Positions 1-10,829 of a DNA stretch of 64,000 bases are shown here, one piece after another. Position 1 is the first letter of the stretch; each line of letters starts with the position of its first letter. The translations under genes were made by a program, and so were the position numbers. The notes beneath the pieces are model-generated. The model saw only the letters and a list, made by a program, of their open reading frames with translations. It searched no databases and was not told where the DNA came from. The stretch comes from Anaeramoeba ignava (lineage: Eukaryota > Metamonada > Anaeramoebidae), in the NCBI GenBank assembly GCA_028826165.1, contig JAPDFW010000104.1, positions 162,985 to 226,984 of the forward strand. Reading direction: 5' to 3'.

Positions 1-1405
1 AATATAAGATAATATTGAAATAAATTGGAATGAAAACAATTCCATAATTCCATTTGATTGTTCCATCAATTCTTAATCCTAAAAATATCAAGAAGATGAT
101 ACACAAAAACAGAAACTCAACATAATCTTCCAATCTTTGAATTTTGCATCAGTAGATTTGATCAAGAAGAGAATAGAAAAAATTATAGAAATAAAGAGAA
201 AAAGAAAAGGAATAAAAATAATAATCCAAGAACACTTAATAAAATTATCAACTCTTAATCCAATTAAAATACATTCAACCACAAATTCAATCAAAAAAAA
301 ATAAAACCTCAAAAAAAAAATCTTCACTTCTTTTTGAGGGTATATCTGTTTGAATAAGTTTGTCCGAATCAATAAAATCCATTCTATTAAATCGAGAATA
401 AGAAAACCAAATAAAGGAACAAAAAAAGCAAAATTTAAACCAGTTAATGTATAGAACCCTTCATTAATTTTGAGGGGGATTAAAAAAAAATATATTGTCA
501 ATCCCAAAAAAAAGCAACCGAGGGTAGGGGTTGTAAGATGATTATCGCGGAATTTGTGATAAGATTGGAATTTTTCTCTTCTTGGTGCATATTTAATCTG
601 ATTTTGGATTTTGATTCGTTCTTTCAAAAGAAGATGTTGAATTTTTCTTGCTTTTTCAATCATTTCTTCTTTTGGATTTTCTAATAATTTAATATATTTA
701 ATTCTTTCTTCTTCTGTTGAATTAAACACTGGTTTTCTTTCATTTGAATTTTCATCTTTCATTGTGGAATCATCAATTTTATTATTATTGAAATATTTTT
801 TCAATCTTTTTTCTCTTTCTTGATTTAATTTTTGGAAATGAGTTTGACTTAAATTTGGGAAATCTAAACTTTGATTTTGAATTTGAATATCATCAATTTC
901 ATTAATAAGTGGAGTTTGAAATCCTAAAATTTCATATTTTCTTTCATCAAAATTAAATTTCAATTTAAAATAATCAAAAATAAAAAAAATTTGATAAGAT
1001 TTAGCAATTTTTATCCATGTTTGTTTATCATTAAAAATATCTTGAAAATATCTGCAAGTTAATCCTAAATTAGTAAATGCTCCAGGAGATAAATATTCAC
1101 AAATCATTAATAAAACTAATTAAGGAAAAAAATTAGGAAAAAAGGAAAAAATTAAAAAAAAAGGAAAATAAAATTATTTTACTTTCTGTAGGAAGTTGAT
1201 TAAGTATTAAATTTTCTTTTTCTGGTGGAATTTTTTGATTTTTTGTTGAATTTAAATAATTTCCTTTTTTTAATAATTCAAAATCACTTTTTTCAATTTT
1301 CATTGCTCCTTTTTGTTTATAAATTTTTGTTTTAAAAGGAGAATTATCTATTTCAACCCATTTTTTTTCTTTTGTTCCTGAACTAAAAAAATGTAAAGGA
1401 TTCAT
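1..1405 (-). CDS. F-box protein with TMEM185-like membrane domain (3' end outside window)
   Basis: Three exons on the minus strand: 1405-1183, 1115-117 and 78 to beyond base 1. Intron 1 (67 nt, GTAAAA...TTAG) joins LPTE to MICEYLSP, giving LPTEILLMICEYLSPGAF, which with the following TCRYFQDI is a good F-box (about residues 71-110). Intron 2 (38 nt) removes an apparent TGA stop and yields LRIDGTIKWNYGIVFIP. That repeats the earlier LRVDNFIKCSWIIIFIP, and both resemble the repeated segment of the TMEM185/transmembrane Fragile-X-F family. About six hydrophobic segments lie in the C-terminal half. F-box proteins normally bind Skp1 in SCF ubiquitin ligases, so a membrane-anchored F-box protein is plausible. 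The start is the first ATG of exon 1, next to a divergent promoter. The F-box is fairly sure; the TMEM185 call rests on the repeated motif. Confidence 0.72.
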
Positions 1406-1434
1406 TTTTAATTATTAATAAAAAATCAAAAGGA

Positions 1435-1488
1435 AAAAAATGAAAACAGGAAAAAATTTTTTCCTGTTTTCAAAATTTCATTTTTTTT
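1435..1488. promoter_or_regulatory. Divergent promoter with perfect 32-bp palindrome
   Basis: The 81-99 bp spacer between the F-box gene (-) and the BTB-TLDc gene (+) contains a perfect inverted repeat at 1441-1472, with half-site TGAAAACAGGAAAAAA. Further out, 1476-1488 reads TTTCATTTTTTTT toward the right-hand gene and 1434-1445 reads the same kind of tract toward the left-hand gene. Such TTTCATTT tracts precede most genes here, so the palindrome may partly be two facing promoter tracts; the CAGG/CCTG core is extra. Promoter function is inferred. Confidence 0.45.
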
Positions 1489-1504
1489 GCTTTTTTTTTT
1501 TAAA

Positions 1505-2938
1505 ATGGAAAATTATTTAAATTTAGAAAAACTTTCAAATGATTTAAAAAATTTATTTCAAAATCAAAATCAAAATGAAAATGGAAATTATTTTGATTTT
1601 GAAATAAATTGTGAACAAAATCAAATTTCATTTAAAACTCATAAATCAATTCTTTCTTCAAGAAGTCAATATTTTAAATCTCTTTTTAAATCAAAAATGA
1701 AAGAATATCAAGAAAATAAATTAATTCTAAAAGATGTTTCAAGTTCAATTTTATTCCCAATTTTGAAATATTTATATTCAGGAAAAATTGAAATTAATTT
1801 AGAAAATGCAATAGAAATTTTAATTTTTTCATCAAAATATTTAATTGATGAATTAATTGAAATTTGTTTAAATTTTATCAAAAATAATTTACAAATTGAA
1901 ACTATTGTTGATGTTCTTAAATTATCTGAATCAATGAACTTAAATGAATTATTAGATTATTCTTATAAATTTATTTCTGAAAATTTTGAAAAATTTATCA
2001 AAACTTCATTTTTTCTTGAACTTGAAGAAAATCATTTAAATTCAATATTATCAAAAGAAGATATTTCAACAAATGAATTTGAACTTTTCCAATCAATAAT
2101 AAAATGGAGAAAACATAAATCAAATGATAATCAAATTTCAAATATTATTATTGAAAAAATCAGATTCATTGATTTTTCAAAAGAAGAACTTGAAAATACT
2201 TTGAAAGAAGATTTAATTCCAAATAAAATTTCTGAAAAATTAATTCAATTACAAAAACTTCAAAAACAAAATGATGAAAAAGAATTAGAACAATTTATTG
2301 AAAAAGAAAAAGAAAATTCATTAATTTTTCAACCAAGATTTAAGTTTGATTCATCAATGGTTCAAGAAAAAGAACAAATAAAGAAATTAAAAGAATGGAT
2401 AAATGATAATGGATTCTTTTCCAAAATGAAAAAAGGATTTTCAGCCAAAAGAGATGGATTTTCTTCTTATAAATGGCATTCTAAATGTGATAATAAAGGG
2501 AAAACATTAGTTATTATCAAAACAATAAAAAACTTCATTTTTGGAGGATTTACTTCAGTTGGATTCACAAACAATAAATTAGAATGGAGAGAAGAAGATA
2601 GAAACACTGATCAAGGATTTATTTATGATGAAAATGCATTTATTTTTTCATTAAGAAATGATACAAATGATAGAAAACCTGAGAAATTTTCAATTCAAAA
2701 AGGAGAAGAAAAATTTGCAATTAAATATCATCCAATTTATAATCCTGCTTTTGGAAAATATGGACCTGGAAAAGCTGATTTTTGTTTATATTCAGATTTA
2801 AACGGTTTTTATTCAAATTTTGGATCTGTTTATAATTTACCTGATGGAATTGAATATGAATCAAATGAAGCAAAAAGTTATTTAGCTGGTTCTTATGGTG
2901 ATTGGGAAGTTGATGAACTTGAAACTTATTTCATTTAA
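1505..2938 (+). CDS. BTB-BACK-TLDc domain protein
   Basis: Single-exon gene of 477 residues. I start at the second in-frame ATG (1505, MENYLNLEKL), because the upstream one at 1487 lies in the T-rich promoter tract. Residues about 30-130 form a BTB/POZ fold (FKTHKSILSSRSQYFKSLF, then LILKDVSSSILFPILKYLYSG), followed by a BACK-like helical stretch to about 240. A charged linker leads to a C-terminal TLDc domain from about residue 290, with GFSAKRDGFSS, a FGGFTSVGF strand and an end typical of TLDc (YGDWEVDELETYF). BTB domains usually recruit Cullin-3; TLDc domains are linked to oxidative-stress protection and V-ATPase binding in other eukaryotes. A paralogue with the same order of domains lies at 50559-52268. 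Function as a ubiquitin-ligase adaptor is inferred. Confidence 0.85.
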   Translation: MENYLNLEKLSNDLKNLFQNQNQNENGNYFDFEINCEQNQISFKTHKSILSSRSQYFKSLFKSKMKEYQENKLILKDVSSSILFPILKYLYSGKIEINLENAIEILIFSSKYLIDELIEICLNFIKNNLQIETIVDVLKLSESMNLNELLDYSYKFISENFEKFIKTSFFLELEENHLNSILSKEDISTNEFELFQSIIKWRKHKSNDNQISNIIIEKIRFIDFSKEELENTLKEDLIPNKISEKLIQLQKLQKQNDEKELEQFIEKEKENSLIFQPRFKFDSSMVQEKEQIKKLKEWINDNGFFSKMKKGFSAKRDGFSSYKWHSKCDNKGKTLVIIKTIKNFIFGGFTSVGFTNNKLEWREEDRNTDQGFIYDENAFIFSLRNDTNDRKPEKFSIQKGEEKFAIKYHPIYNPAFGKYGPGKADFCLYSDLNGFYSNFGSVYNLPDGIEYESNEAKSYLAGSYGDWEVDELETYFI

Positions 2939-3034
2939 AACATTTGAAACATTTTTCAAACAAAAAAATAAATAACATCAAAGTCAAATTAATCAAATAA
3001 AAAAAAAAGAAGAAGATAAAAATCAAAATTTAAA

Positions 3035-3062
3035 TTTTCATTTTTATCTTTTTAAAAAAAAA
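3035..3062 (+). promoter_or_regulatory. TTTTCATTTTT tract before the EF-hand/WD40 gene
   Basis: The sequence TTTTCATTTTTATC at 3035-3048, followed by an A-run up to the ATG at 3063, is the same pyrimidine tract seen upstream of most genes in the window. It probably marks the core promoter or 5' UTR. Confidence 0.35.
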
Positions 3063-5919
3063 ATGGATAAAAATTTAAATCAAAATAAAATTAAAATTGG
3101 ACCAAAAACATTAACAACACTTCAATTATCAATTCCAAATAAAGAAAAAATTGATTTAAATACATTTATTGAAATTACTTCAAAAAAAACAAATTTATCA
3201 AAAAATGAAGCAAAAAAATTATTTTTTGAAGTTGATTTAGATGGAGATAATATTATAAATTGGGATGAATTTGTTAATAATTTTGTATTTTCTGAAAATT
3301 TAAATGAAGAATCAAATTCTGAAATTTATTTACTTAAAAAATTTGGAAATGAAATTGAAAATGAAAATGAAAATGAAAATGAAAAAATTAGTTCACTTTG
3401 TTTTCTAAATCATCAAAATAAATACATTTCAACAGGAAATAATGGGATTATCAAGTTATGGTCATCTTCTTCTTTGGAATGTGTTAAATCAATTCAAGTT
3501 AATCAAAATAATACAATGTTAACTGATTCTTGTAAAATTGAAAATGACGATCTTATCGCTATAAGTTCATGTGCTAGAAAAATTCATTTATATCATTTAC
3601 CTTCTTTTGATTTTATTGATGAAATTGTTGATATTCCAAATATTCCTCTTTGTCTTCATTCTTGGTCAAATTATCAAGATAAATTTCTTTCTTTTGGAGA
3701 TGAAAAAGGTCAAAGTAATTTTTTATTTTAAAAAATTTAATTAATTTTCAATTTAAAAACTAATTTAAATTTTATTTAAAGTTTTTATTATGAAAAAAAT
3801 GATCAATTCAGAAAAGAAATTTTTCAAAATTAATAATAATAATTCAATAAAACTTATTCCACATAAAGATTGGATTTCACAAATTAAATTATGGGGAAAT
3901 ATTGGAATTTTATCAAGTTCATATGATAAAACATTGAAAATTACAGATATAGAAAATCAATCAGTAATTGAAACACTTGAAGGACATGAAAAAGCATGTT
4001 TTTGTTTTGATACTTGTTCTTCACTTGGATTTATTGCAAGTGGAGGACTTGAACGTTCAATTTTGATTTGGAGTCCTCATATAAATAAACCAACTATGAT
4101 ATTATCAGGTCACACTTCTTCAATTGTTAAATTAATTGTTCTTGAAAATGAAAATTTATTAGCTTCACTTTCTCTTGATAAATCAATTAAATTATGGGAT
4201 ATTAGAAATTTTCAATGTGTTCAAACAATTCAATTTGATTCTTTTCAATTTAATTCAAAAAAGAAGAAATTTACAAAATCAAATTCTTTATCAACTTGTA
4301 TGATTTATGATAATAAAAAAGAACAAATAGTTACTGCTTCAAATAAACTTACTATTTGGAAGGTGAAAAAGAAAAAAACAAAAAAGAAATTTATTAATTT
4401 AATTTTTAATTTTTTATTTTAAATTTAGAAAAATCCAAATCAAAATTTAAAATCAAATTTCTTAAAAAATCAATTTCATCAAGATAAAATTATAAATACA
4501 TTATATAATGAAACATTTCAACAAATTTATTGTATTGATGAAAGAGCAAAAATGAGGTAAAATTTCCCTAAAAAAAGAAAAAATTTAAATTAAATTAATA
4601 AAATAAAAAAGTATTTGGAATATTTTAAATGGAAAAATAGAAAATCAAATTCAAATCCAAATCAAAGAAAAAGTATCAAATGTAATTTTTGATAAATTTA
4701 AAAGAAAATTAATTATTGGTTGTGAGAAAGGATTTCTTTATATTGTTAATCCTTCAAATGGGAAAATAATTTCAAAAGTTCAACAAAAAAACAAAATTCA
4801 AATTAATAAAATATTATATTCATTTCAAAAAGAAACAAATGAAAAACAAATTATAAGTTTTGGATTAAGTAAAGATATTTATATTTGGAAAGAATATGGG
4901 AATGGGTTAATTAAATTTCAATCAAAATTAACTCATAAATATGATGATATTTGTTCAGTTTGTTTATGTTTTCCAAATTTAATTATTTCATCTGATTGGA
5001 AAGGGAATATTTTCATTTGGAATTTAAATACTTTTCAACTTTATGATTCTTTTCAATATTTCTCAAATTTAAATATTCAATTACTTCAATTTCTTGATTC
5101 AATTAATTCATTAATAATTATTGGGAAATTTGGTTTAATAATTTGGTCTTTAGATTTAAAAAAGATTTTATTTGATTATTATAATGAAGAAAATGAAGAA
5201 AAAAATTTAATTTCTTTCACTTCAATTTGTTTAGATGATTCTCAATCATTATTATTATTAGGAGATTCAAATGGAATAATTAGTATTTGGGAAATTATTA
5301 ATAACAATAAGAAGAATATTCAATTATTATTAAAAAATTTTTGGCAAATTGAAAATGAAAATGAAAATGAAAATGAAAATGAAATTATTGGATTAAGTTT
5401 TATTCAAATTTCAAATCAAAAATTCATTTTATCAAATTCAAATTTTAATGTTTATATTTGGAATTTAAATGGAATTTGTTTAGGAAAAATTGGAAATGAA
5501 GAAAAAAATTGGAATTTATTTTCAAATCAATCAAAAAAAGAAAAAGAAAAAGAAGAAAAAGAAAAGAAATTATCTTCTTTATCTTTTTATTTAAATTTCC
5601 TAAATAATCAATCAAAAAAAGAAAAAGAAAAGAAAAAAGAAAAGAAGAAGAAAAAGAAAAAGAAAATTCAAATTATGAAAAAGAAGATGAAAAAGAAAAA
5701 AATTATTTTAAATCAAAACCTTTTTCAGAAATATTAAAAAAATTAAAAAAAGAAATTGATAAATTTGAAAATGAAAGAATTATTAATGAAAAAAATGAAG
5801 AAATAAATTTAAAAAAGAAGAAAAAACAAAAATTAATAATAAGAAGAAAAAAAGAAAAAAAAGATTTAAATTTTTCTTATCAATCATATAGAAATTTAAG
5901 AATTCAAAATTTGAATTAA
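3063..5919 (+). CDS. EF-hand plus WD40-repeat protein (WDR49/EFCAB8-like); frame disturbed near the 3' end
   Basis: Exons 3063-3714, 3782-4362, 4429-4556 and 4612 onward, separated by introns of 67, 66 and 55 nt. The N-terminal ~75 residues contain an EF-hand with a complete calcium loop (DLDGDNIINWDEF). WD40 repeats fill the rest, for example NNGIIKLWSS, LEGHEKACFCFDTCSSLGF, LDKSIKLWDIRN, LSKDIYIWKEY, DWKGNIFIWNLN and SNFNVYIWNLNG. EF-hand followed by many WD repeats is the layout of the WDR49/WDR64/EFCAB8 group, often found in ciliated species. In the starting frame the protein ends at 5735-5737. A clearly coding Lys/Glu-rich tail resumes one frame over and ends at 5917-5919, so a one-base change in the A-rich stretch 5600-5700 is likely. 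No GT donor exists there to explain it by splicing. Confidence 0.75.
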
Positions 5920-5984
5920 ATTCAATTCAAATCAATTTTAAATAAAGATTTAGAATAAAAAATATAAATATTTTTATATTTTTT

Positions 5985-8900
5985 TTAATCACTTTCATCT
6001 TCATCTTCATCTTCATCTTCATCTGTTTCAAGAATATTATCATCATCATCATCTTCATCATCTTCATCACTTTTTTTATCATTATATTCTTGATCTTCCT
6101 CACTTTCATCACTTTTAACAAGAAAATTATTAAGTTCACTTTCACTTTCATCTTCATCTTCATCTTCATCTTCATCTTCATCTTCATCAGTTTCTTCATT
6201 ACTTTTAATTTCATCTCCTTCACTTTCTTCATCTTCATCTTCATCTTCATCTTCATCTTCATCTTCATCTTCATCTTCATCTTCACTTTCTTCATCACTT
6301 TCAGATTCAATTTCTTTCTCTTTCTCTTTTTCTTTTTCTTTTTCTTCTTCATTTTCATTTTCATTTTCAATTTCCATTTCTTTTTCTTTCTTATTTTCTT
6401 TCTTATCTTCTTTCTTATCTTCTTTCTTATTTTCTTTCTTATCTTCTTTCTTATTTGATTTTGATTTATTATGTCTTGATTTTTTTGTTTTATGATGTGA
6501 ATTTTTCTTCTTTTTTCTTTTTTTTCTTCTTTTTTTCTTTTCAATTACTTCAGTATTATAAAATTCTGTAGGAACCATTTGTGACATTAAAATATGTCCA
6601 TCTAATGTTTTATGTTCTAATTTGGAAACTTTTAATCTTCTTTCAACCATTGAATTTAATTTAGAAACTTTGGAAACAAACATATCTAAATGTTTTTTAA
6701 TTTGAGGAATAATTTTTAATGTTTGTTTTTCTCCTTTAATTTTATGATGATCACATAAACTTTGTAAATATATATTTTGTGATTGAAATGTTTTAAGAAT
6801 TTCTGTAATTTTGGTTTCTTGTGCAACAAAATGTTGTTGAAATAATCTCATTGCTTTTAATACAAATGTTTGAATAAAAGCTTTACTTCCTTTTAAAACA
6901 GTAGTATGAACTCCTTTTAAATTAGCAAATCTTGATGTATTATCTAATATTTTTGTAAAATATTCAACACATTTTCCAATTAATTCAAGTCTGTTATCAA
7001 TAATATAAACTGCATTTTTTGTTGGGATTAATTTGATTATCATTTTGTTTAATTCTTCCAAAATATATTTTAAATAGGTTGTATATGTTTGTGCTTTTAA
7101 TGTTCCAATATTAAATGGTTCTTTTCCCATTTCTTCAATTATTTTATTGATAATTTCAAATATATTTTCGTTTGCTAATTCAAATATTATTTTGATCATT
7201 TTCCCAAGTTGAATAGAACGTATTGTTGATTTAAATCCTGATTTAGCTTCATCCCAATTTTTTTCAATAAATTTAAAAATGATTTGACTAATTTCTTTTG
7301 AAATTTCTTTGTTATTTTTGTATAAATGAGTGATAGTAAATAATAAATCTGCAAAATTTGAAGAAATTGAAAATGTTTGAATAAGAGAAAAGAATTTTTC
7401 TGATTTAAAAAATGAAATATCTAATGGAATATTTTCATTTAAATTTATATTCATTTCATTTGTATTTTCATTTTCATTTGTATTTTCATTTTCATTTTCA
7501 TTTGTATTTTCATTTGAATTTTCATTTTCATTTGTATTTTCATTTAAATTTCATTTTCATTTGTATTTTCATTTAAATTTAAATTAGATTTTCTTAATGA
7601 ATCTCGAATTCTTTGTTTTGTTTGTAAATATTCTGGATCATTAATATTTTTCCCAAATGCAATTGAATAATAAAATTCAAAAATTAAAAAATCTCTTTCT
7701 TCTTTACTTAAATTCCCACTTTTTAAAATATTTGTTGAAATTTGAAGAATTGTTGTTGCACAACTTTGATATTTTTTAAATTTTTCAATTTCTGTTGAAT
7801 CATTTTCTTCATTTTCTTCATTTGATTTGAAAATTTCATAACTTTTACTTAATAAATCTCGAAGATGGATATAAACATTTGGCATACTTTCAATTATAAT
7901 TTTGATAATTTCTTGTTTTGGGATTCTTTCCATAAAAGAAAATGAATTTTTTTGATAAATTGAAAGTTGATCATTTCCTTTTAAATAATCTGGTTTTTTC
8001 ATAAAAAACATTAATTTTGGAGGGAAAATTATTTTGGTTTTGTTTTGTAAATCATTTAATAAAAATTCTAATTCTTCAATATTTAAATCATTATTTTTTG
8101 GATTTTCTTTGATTTGAGATGAATGTTTCATAACAAATAAAGCTTGTGGAGTGATTTCTCTATAATATTGAGAAATTACATTAATCATTTTTGGTGTTGG
8201 ATTTTTCTTGGAATCTTTCTTGGAATCTTGACTTTCATTTGATTGAGTATTATTTAAATTTAAATTTGTAAAATCATAAAATAATTGTAATTCAAATCCT
8301 AAATATTGTTCTAAACATCTTTTTAAAAATGATTGTAATTTCAAAACTTTTCCAAGTTGAAATCGAATGTTTTTAACTAAATAAATATTTGTGGAAACAT
8401 TTTCACTTGAATAAATATTAATAATTTCTCTAAATAAATTAATTGCATGGAAAAGTGAAATACAAACTATTGTTTTTTCTCCATTTTTTAAATTATAAAA
8501 AGTGTTTATAATATTTTCTGAAGGAAGTTGTATTGTTAAATTTTCCAATTTTTCTGCAATAAATGATTTTTCATTTTCTGAATAAAATAAAGAATTATAA
8601 ATTCTAATTAAAGAAGGAATAGTAAATAATTCAATTTGTTTTTGTTTATCTCCTGTTGTTAAATTAAATAGGATTGGATAAATTAATTTTGTTTTTTTTT
8701 CTTTTGTAAATTCATTTGAATCCCATAAACTGTAATCTTTTAAAAGATTTGATTCTGATTCTGAATCTTTTTTACACATTTTATTCAACTTGGATTCTGA
8801 AACTAGAATATTGGAAAATTCTTGATTGATTAAGGAAATGATATTTGAATAAATATCTTTTTCATTTCTTTCGTTTGAATTATCATTATTGTGAAGAATA

Positions 8901-10699
8901 TTAATTTTTTTGTTTTTGAATAAAAAGGAAATTTCATCAAATAAAAAAGATTGAATAAGTTTTTCTAATCTTGGCGCATTAATAATAATATCAAATGTTG
9001 AATTAATTTGATTTTTTGGAGATGAAAATAATTGACTATTTAAACTGTGATTATTATTATTATTGTTGTTATTATCTAATATAATTTCTTTTGAAAGTTG
9101 TTCAAGAAGAGAACATCCACATAATATTCCATTTAATTTATCTTCAAGTTTTGGACTATTAACTTTTTTACGAAGAACCATTTGGATTTCATCTTGTAAA
9201 CTTTTATCAACATTTTTTGAAGATGTTAAAATACCTAATACTTGAAATGTTTTACGAATTTGATTTTGATTCATTTCTGATAACGGAAGGAAAATTGCTT
9301 GAATAAGAAGTGAAAATTTAGCAAGTTCATCTGGTAAAGAAATTGAAATTTCAACTAATGTATTAATTGCATGATCAACTTCTTTTTCAACTTGAGATGA
9401 AATGTGAGTTAAAATTGATGAAACAACTTCTTGTTTAAGAAAATAATCATCAAAAAATGAAAAGCAAAGAAAATAAAGTTGTTGAGCAAATTTGGCAATA
9501 ATATCAATTTGGTTTCTAAGAAATAATTCTGCTAAAGAGATTATACTTGTGAAATCATCTATTAATGTGCAATTAATTTTACTAAACATTTCTTGAAGTT
9601 TTTCTGAATTGATAATTTTCTTCTTGATTAAATTTTTGATAATTCTGATAACTTCTTGTTTTTTATCAATTCTAAGTTCTGAAATTATGATTAATAACCA
9701 AATGTGAATAATATTGAGTTTTTCTGAAGATTTGATGTTTTTGATAGATTTTAAGAAAAGATCTGAAAGCTTTTTATTGCTTCTAGCTCCAATTCTAACT
9801 TGTTCAAGAATTTCCTTAATATTTTTAGAAATTTTATCATCTTGGATAATATTTTTCTTTTCTAAATTTTGGATATTTTTAGTTGATGTGATTAAAGTTA
9901 ATTTTGCATCAATTTTGTTAATCAAATCCATTAATAATTTTTCAAAATTAGCATCTTTTAAACCACTTGAAGAATGTAATAAAAAATGAATAACAATAGG
10001 AAGTTCTGAAATATCCATTGAATCAATAAGCATAACAGCTCTTGATTTCCAGTTCTCAACAACTTCTTCTGAAAGATTAAAATTGGATAAAGCTTGAAAC
10101 ACTGAAACACCAACTTGAGGGTTTTTAGTCATTAAATTATCAAGTCTTTGTTCAGCAACAAAATGTTGAGAATCTTCAATAATTTTAGGAAGATTATTAA
10201 TAACAATTTTTTGAATATCAAGAGGAAAATTTGAGATTTTATCAAAAATTAATTGGGAATATTTTTGAGGATTAAATATTTGAGGAAGCCAAACAAATTG
10301 GTTAATTATTAAATCAAAAAAAACTGAAGCTTCTTTTTTTTCCATTTCTTCATAAATATATTCAAGTTGAGAAAATAAAAGTTCTGTTAAAGGAATTTGT
10401 AATTCATTTAATTGAAGCATTATTCTTAAAATACTTTGTTGAGTAATTGCAAAATGGTTTATATTTGTTTCAGTTGTTATAACTGGAAGAAGTATTTTTT
10501 GGAAAGTTTTTCTTTTTGAAATTATTTCTTCTATTTTTTCAATAATTTCATTTATAAAATTTTTTGTTTGATTTAATTTTGTTTTTAACGTATTTGTAAA
10601 TTGTGTTTCATTTTTTATTTGAATTCCATTTTCTTTAATTTTAATTCCTAAAATATTAAAGATATTATTTGAATTTTTTTGAGATTGTTTTTGTGTCAT
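5985..10699 (-). CDS. FANCD2: FANCD2 (Fanconi anaemia complementation group D2), split by one frameshift
   Basis: Starts at ATG 10699. The first open stretch (1051 codons, to 7544) matches the helical-repeat core of FANCD2: PKIIEDSQHFVAEQRLDNL, IVIHFLLHSSSGL and QNQIRKTFQVLGIL occupy the expected order. The second stretch (7535-5985) matches its C-terminal part (LKTFQSQNIYLQSLCDHHKI, then IIPQIKKHLDMFV and KLEHKTLDGHILMSQ) and ends in a long Lys-rich then Asp/Glu/Ser acidic tail, as FANCD2 does. The two parts meet inside an Asn-Glu repeat where one base is missing (about 7540-7550). Joined, about 1570 residues versus about 1450 in animals. FANCD2, with FANCI, clamps DNA in interstrand-crosslink repair and is normally activated by monoubiquitination. 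The residue aligned with the ubiquitinated lysine is Gln here (codon 9299-9301). FANCI is not in the window. Confidence 0.88.
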
Positions 10700-10716
10700 T
10701 TTATTTTTATTTTTTA

Positions 10717-10800
10717 TTTTTTATTTTTTAAAAGAGAAAAATGAAAAATTAAAATAAATAAAAAATTTTTTTTTCTTTTTATATTGATTTATTTTTTTTT
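10717..10800 (-). promoter_or_regulatory. FANCD2 upstream region
   Basis: Read toward FANCD2, the sequence 10730-10760 gives TTTTTCATTTTTCTCTTTT about 35-50 nt before the ATG, matching the tract found upstream of other genes. Beyond it begins the AT-only repeat array. Confidence 0.35.
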
Positions 10801-10829
10801 TCTTATTAAAAATTTAATAATTAAATCAA

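Noticed and set aside
6090-6458. Phe-Ile-Phe-rich open frame on the plus strand opposite FANCD2's acidic tail
   Set aside because: It is the antisense of GAAGAT/GAAAAT repeats; it has no independent start context and disappears outside the repeat.
5927-6544. Met-Lys-rich open frame overlapping the FANCD2 C-terminus
   Set aside because: Shifted reading of the same acidic-tail repeats; the Asp/Glu frame is continuous with conserved FANCD2 sequence.
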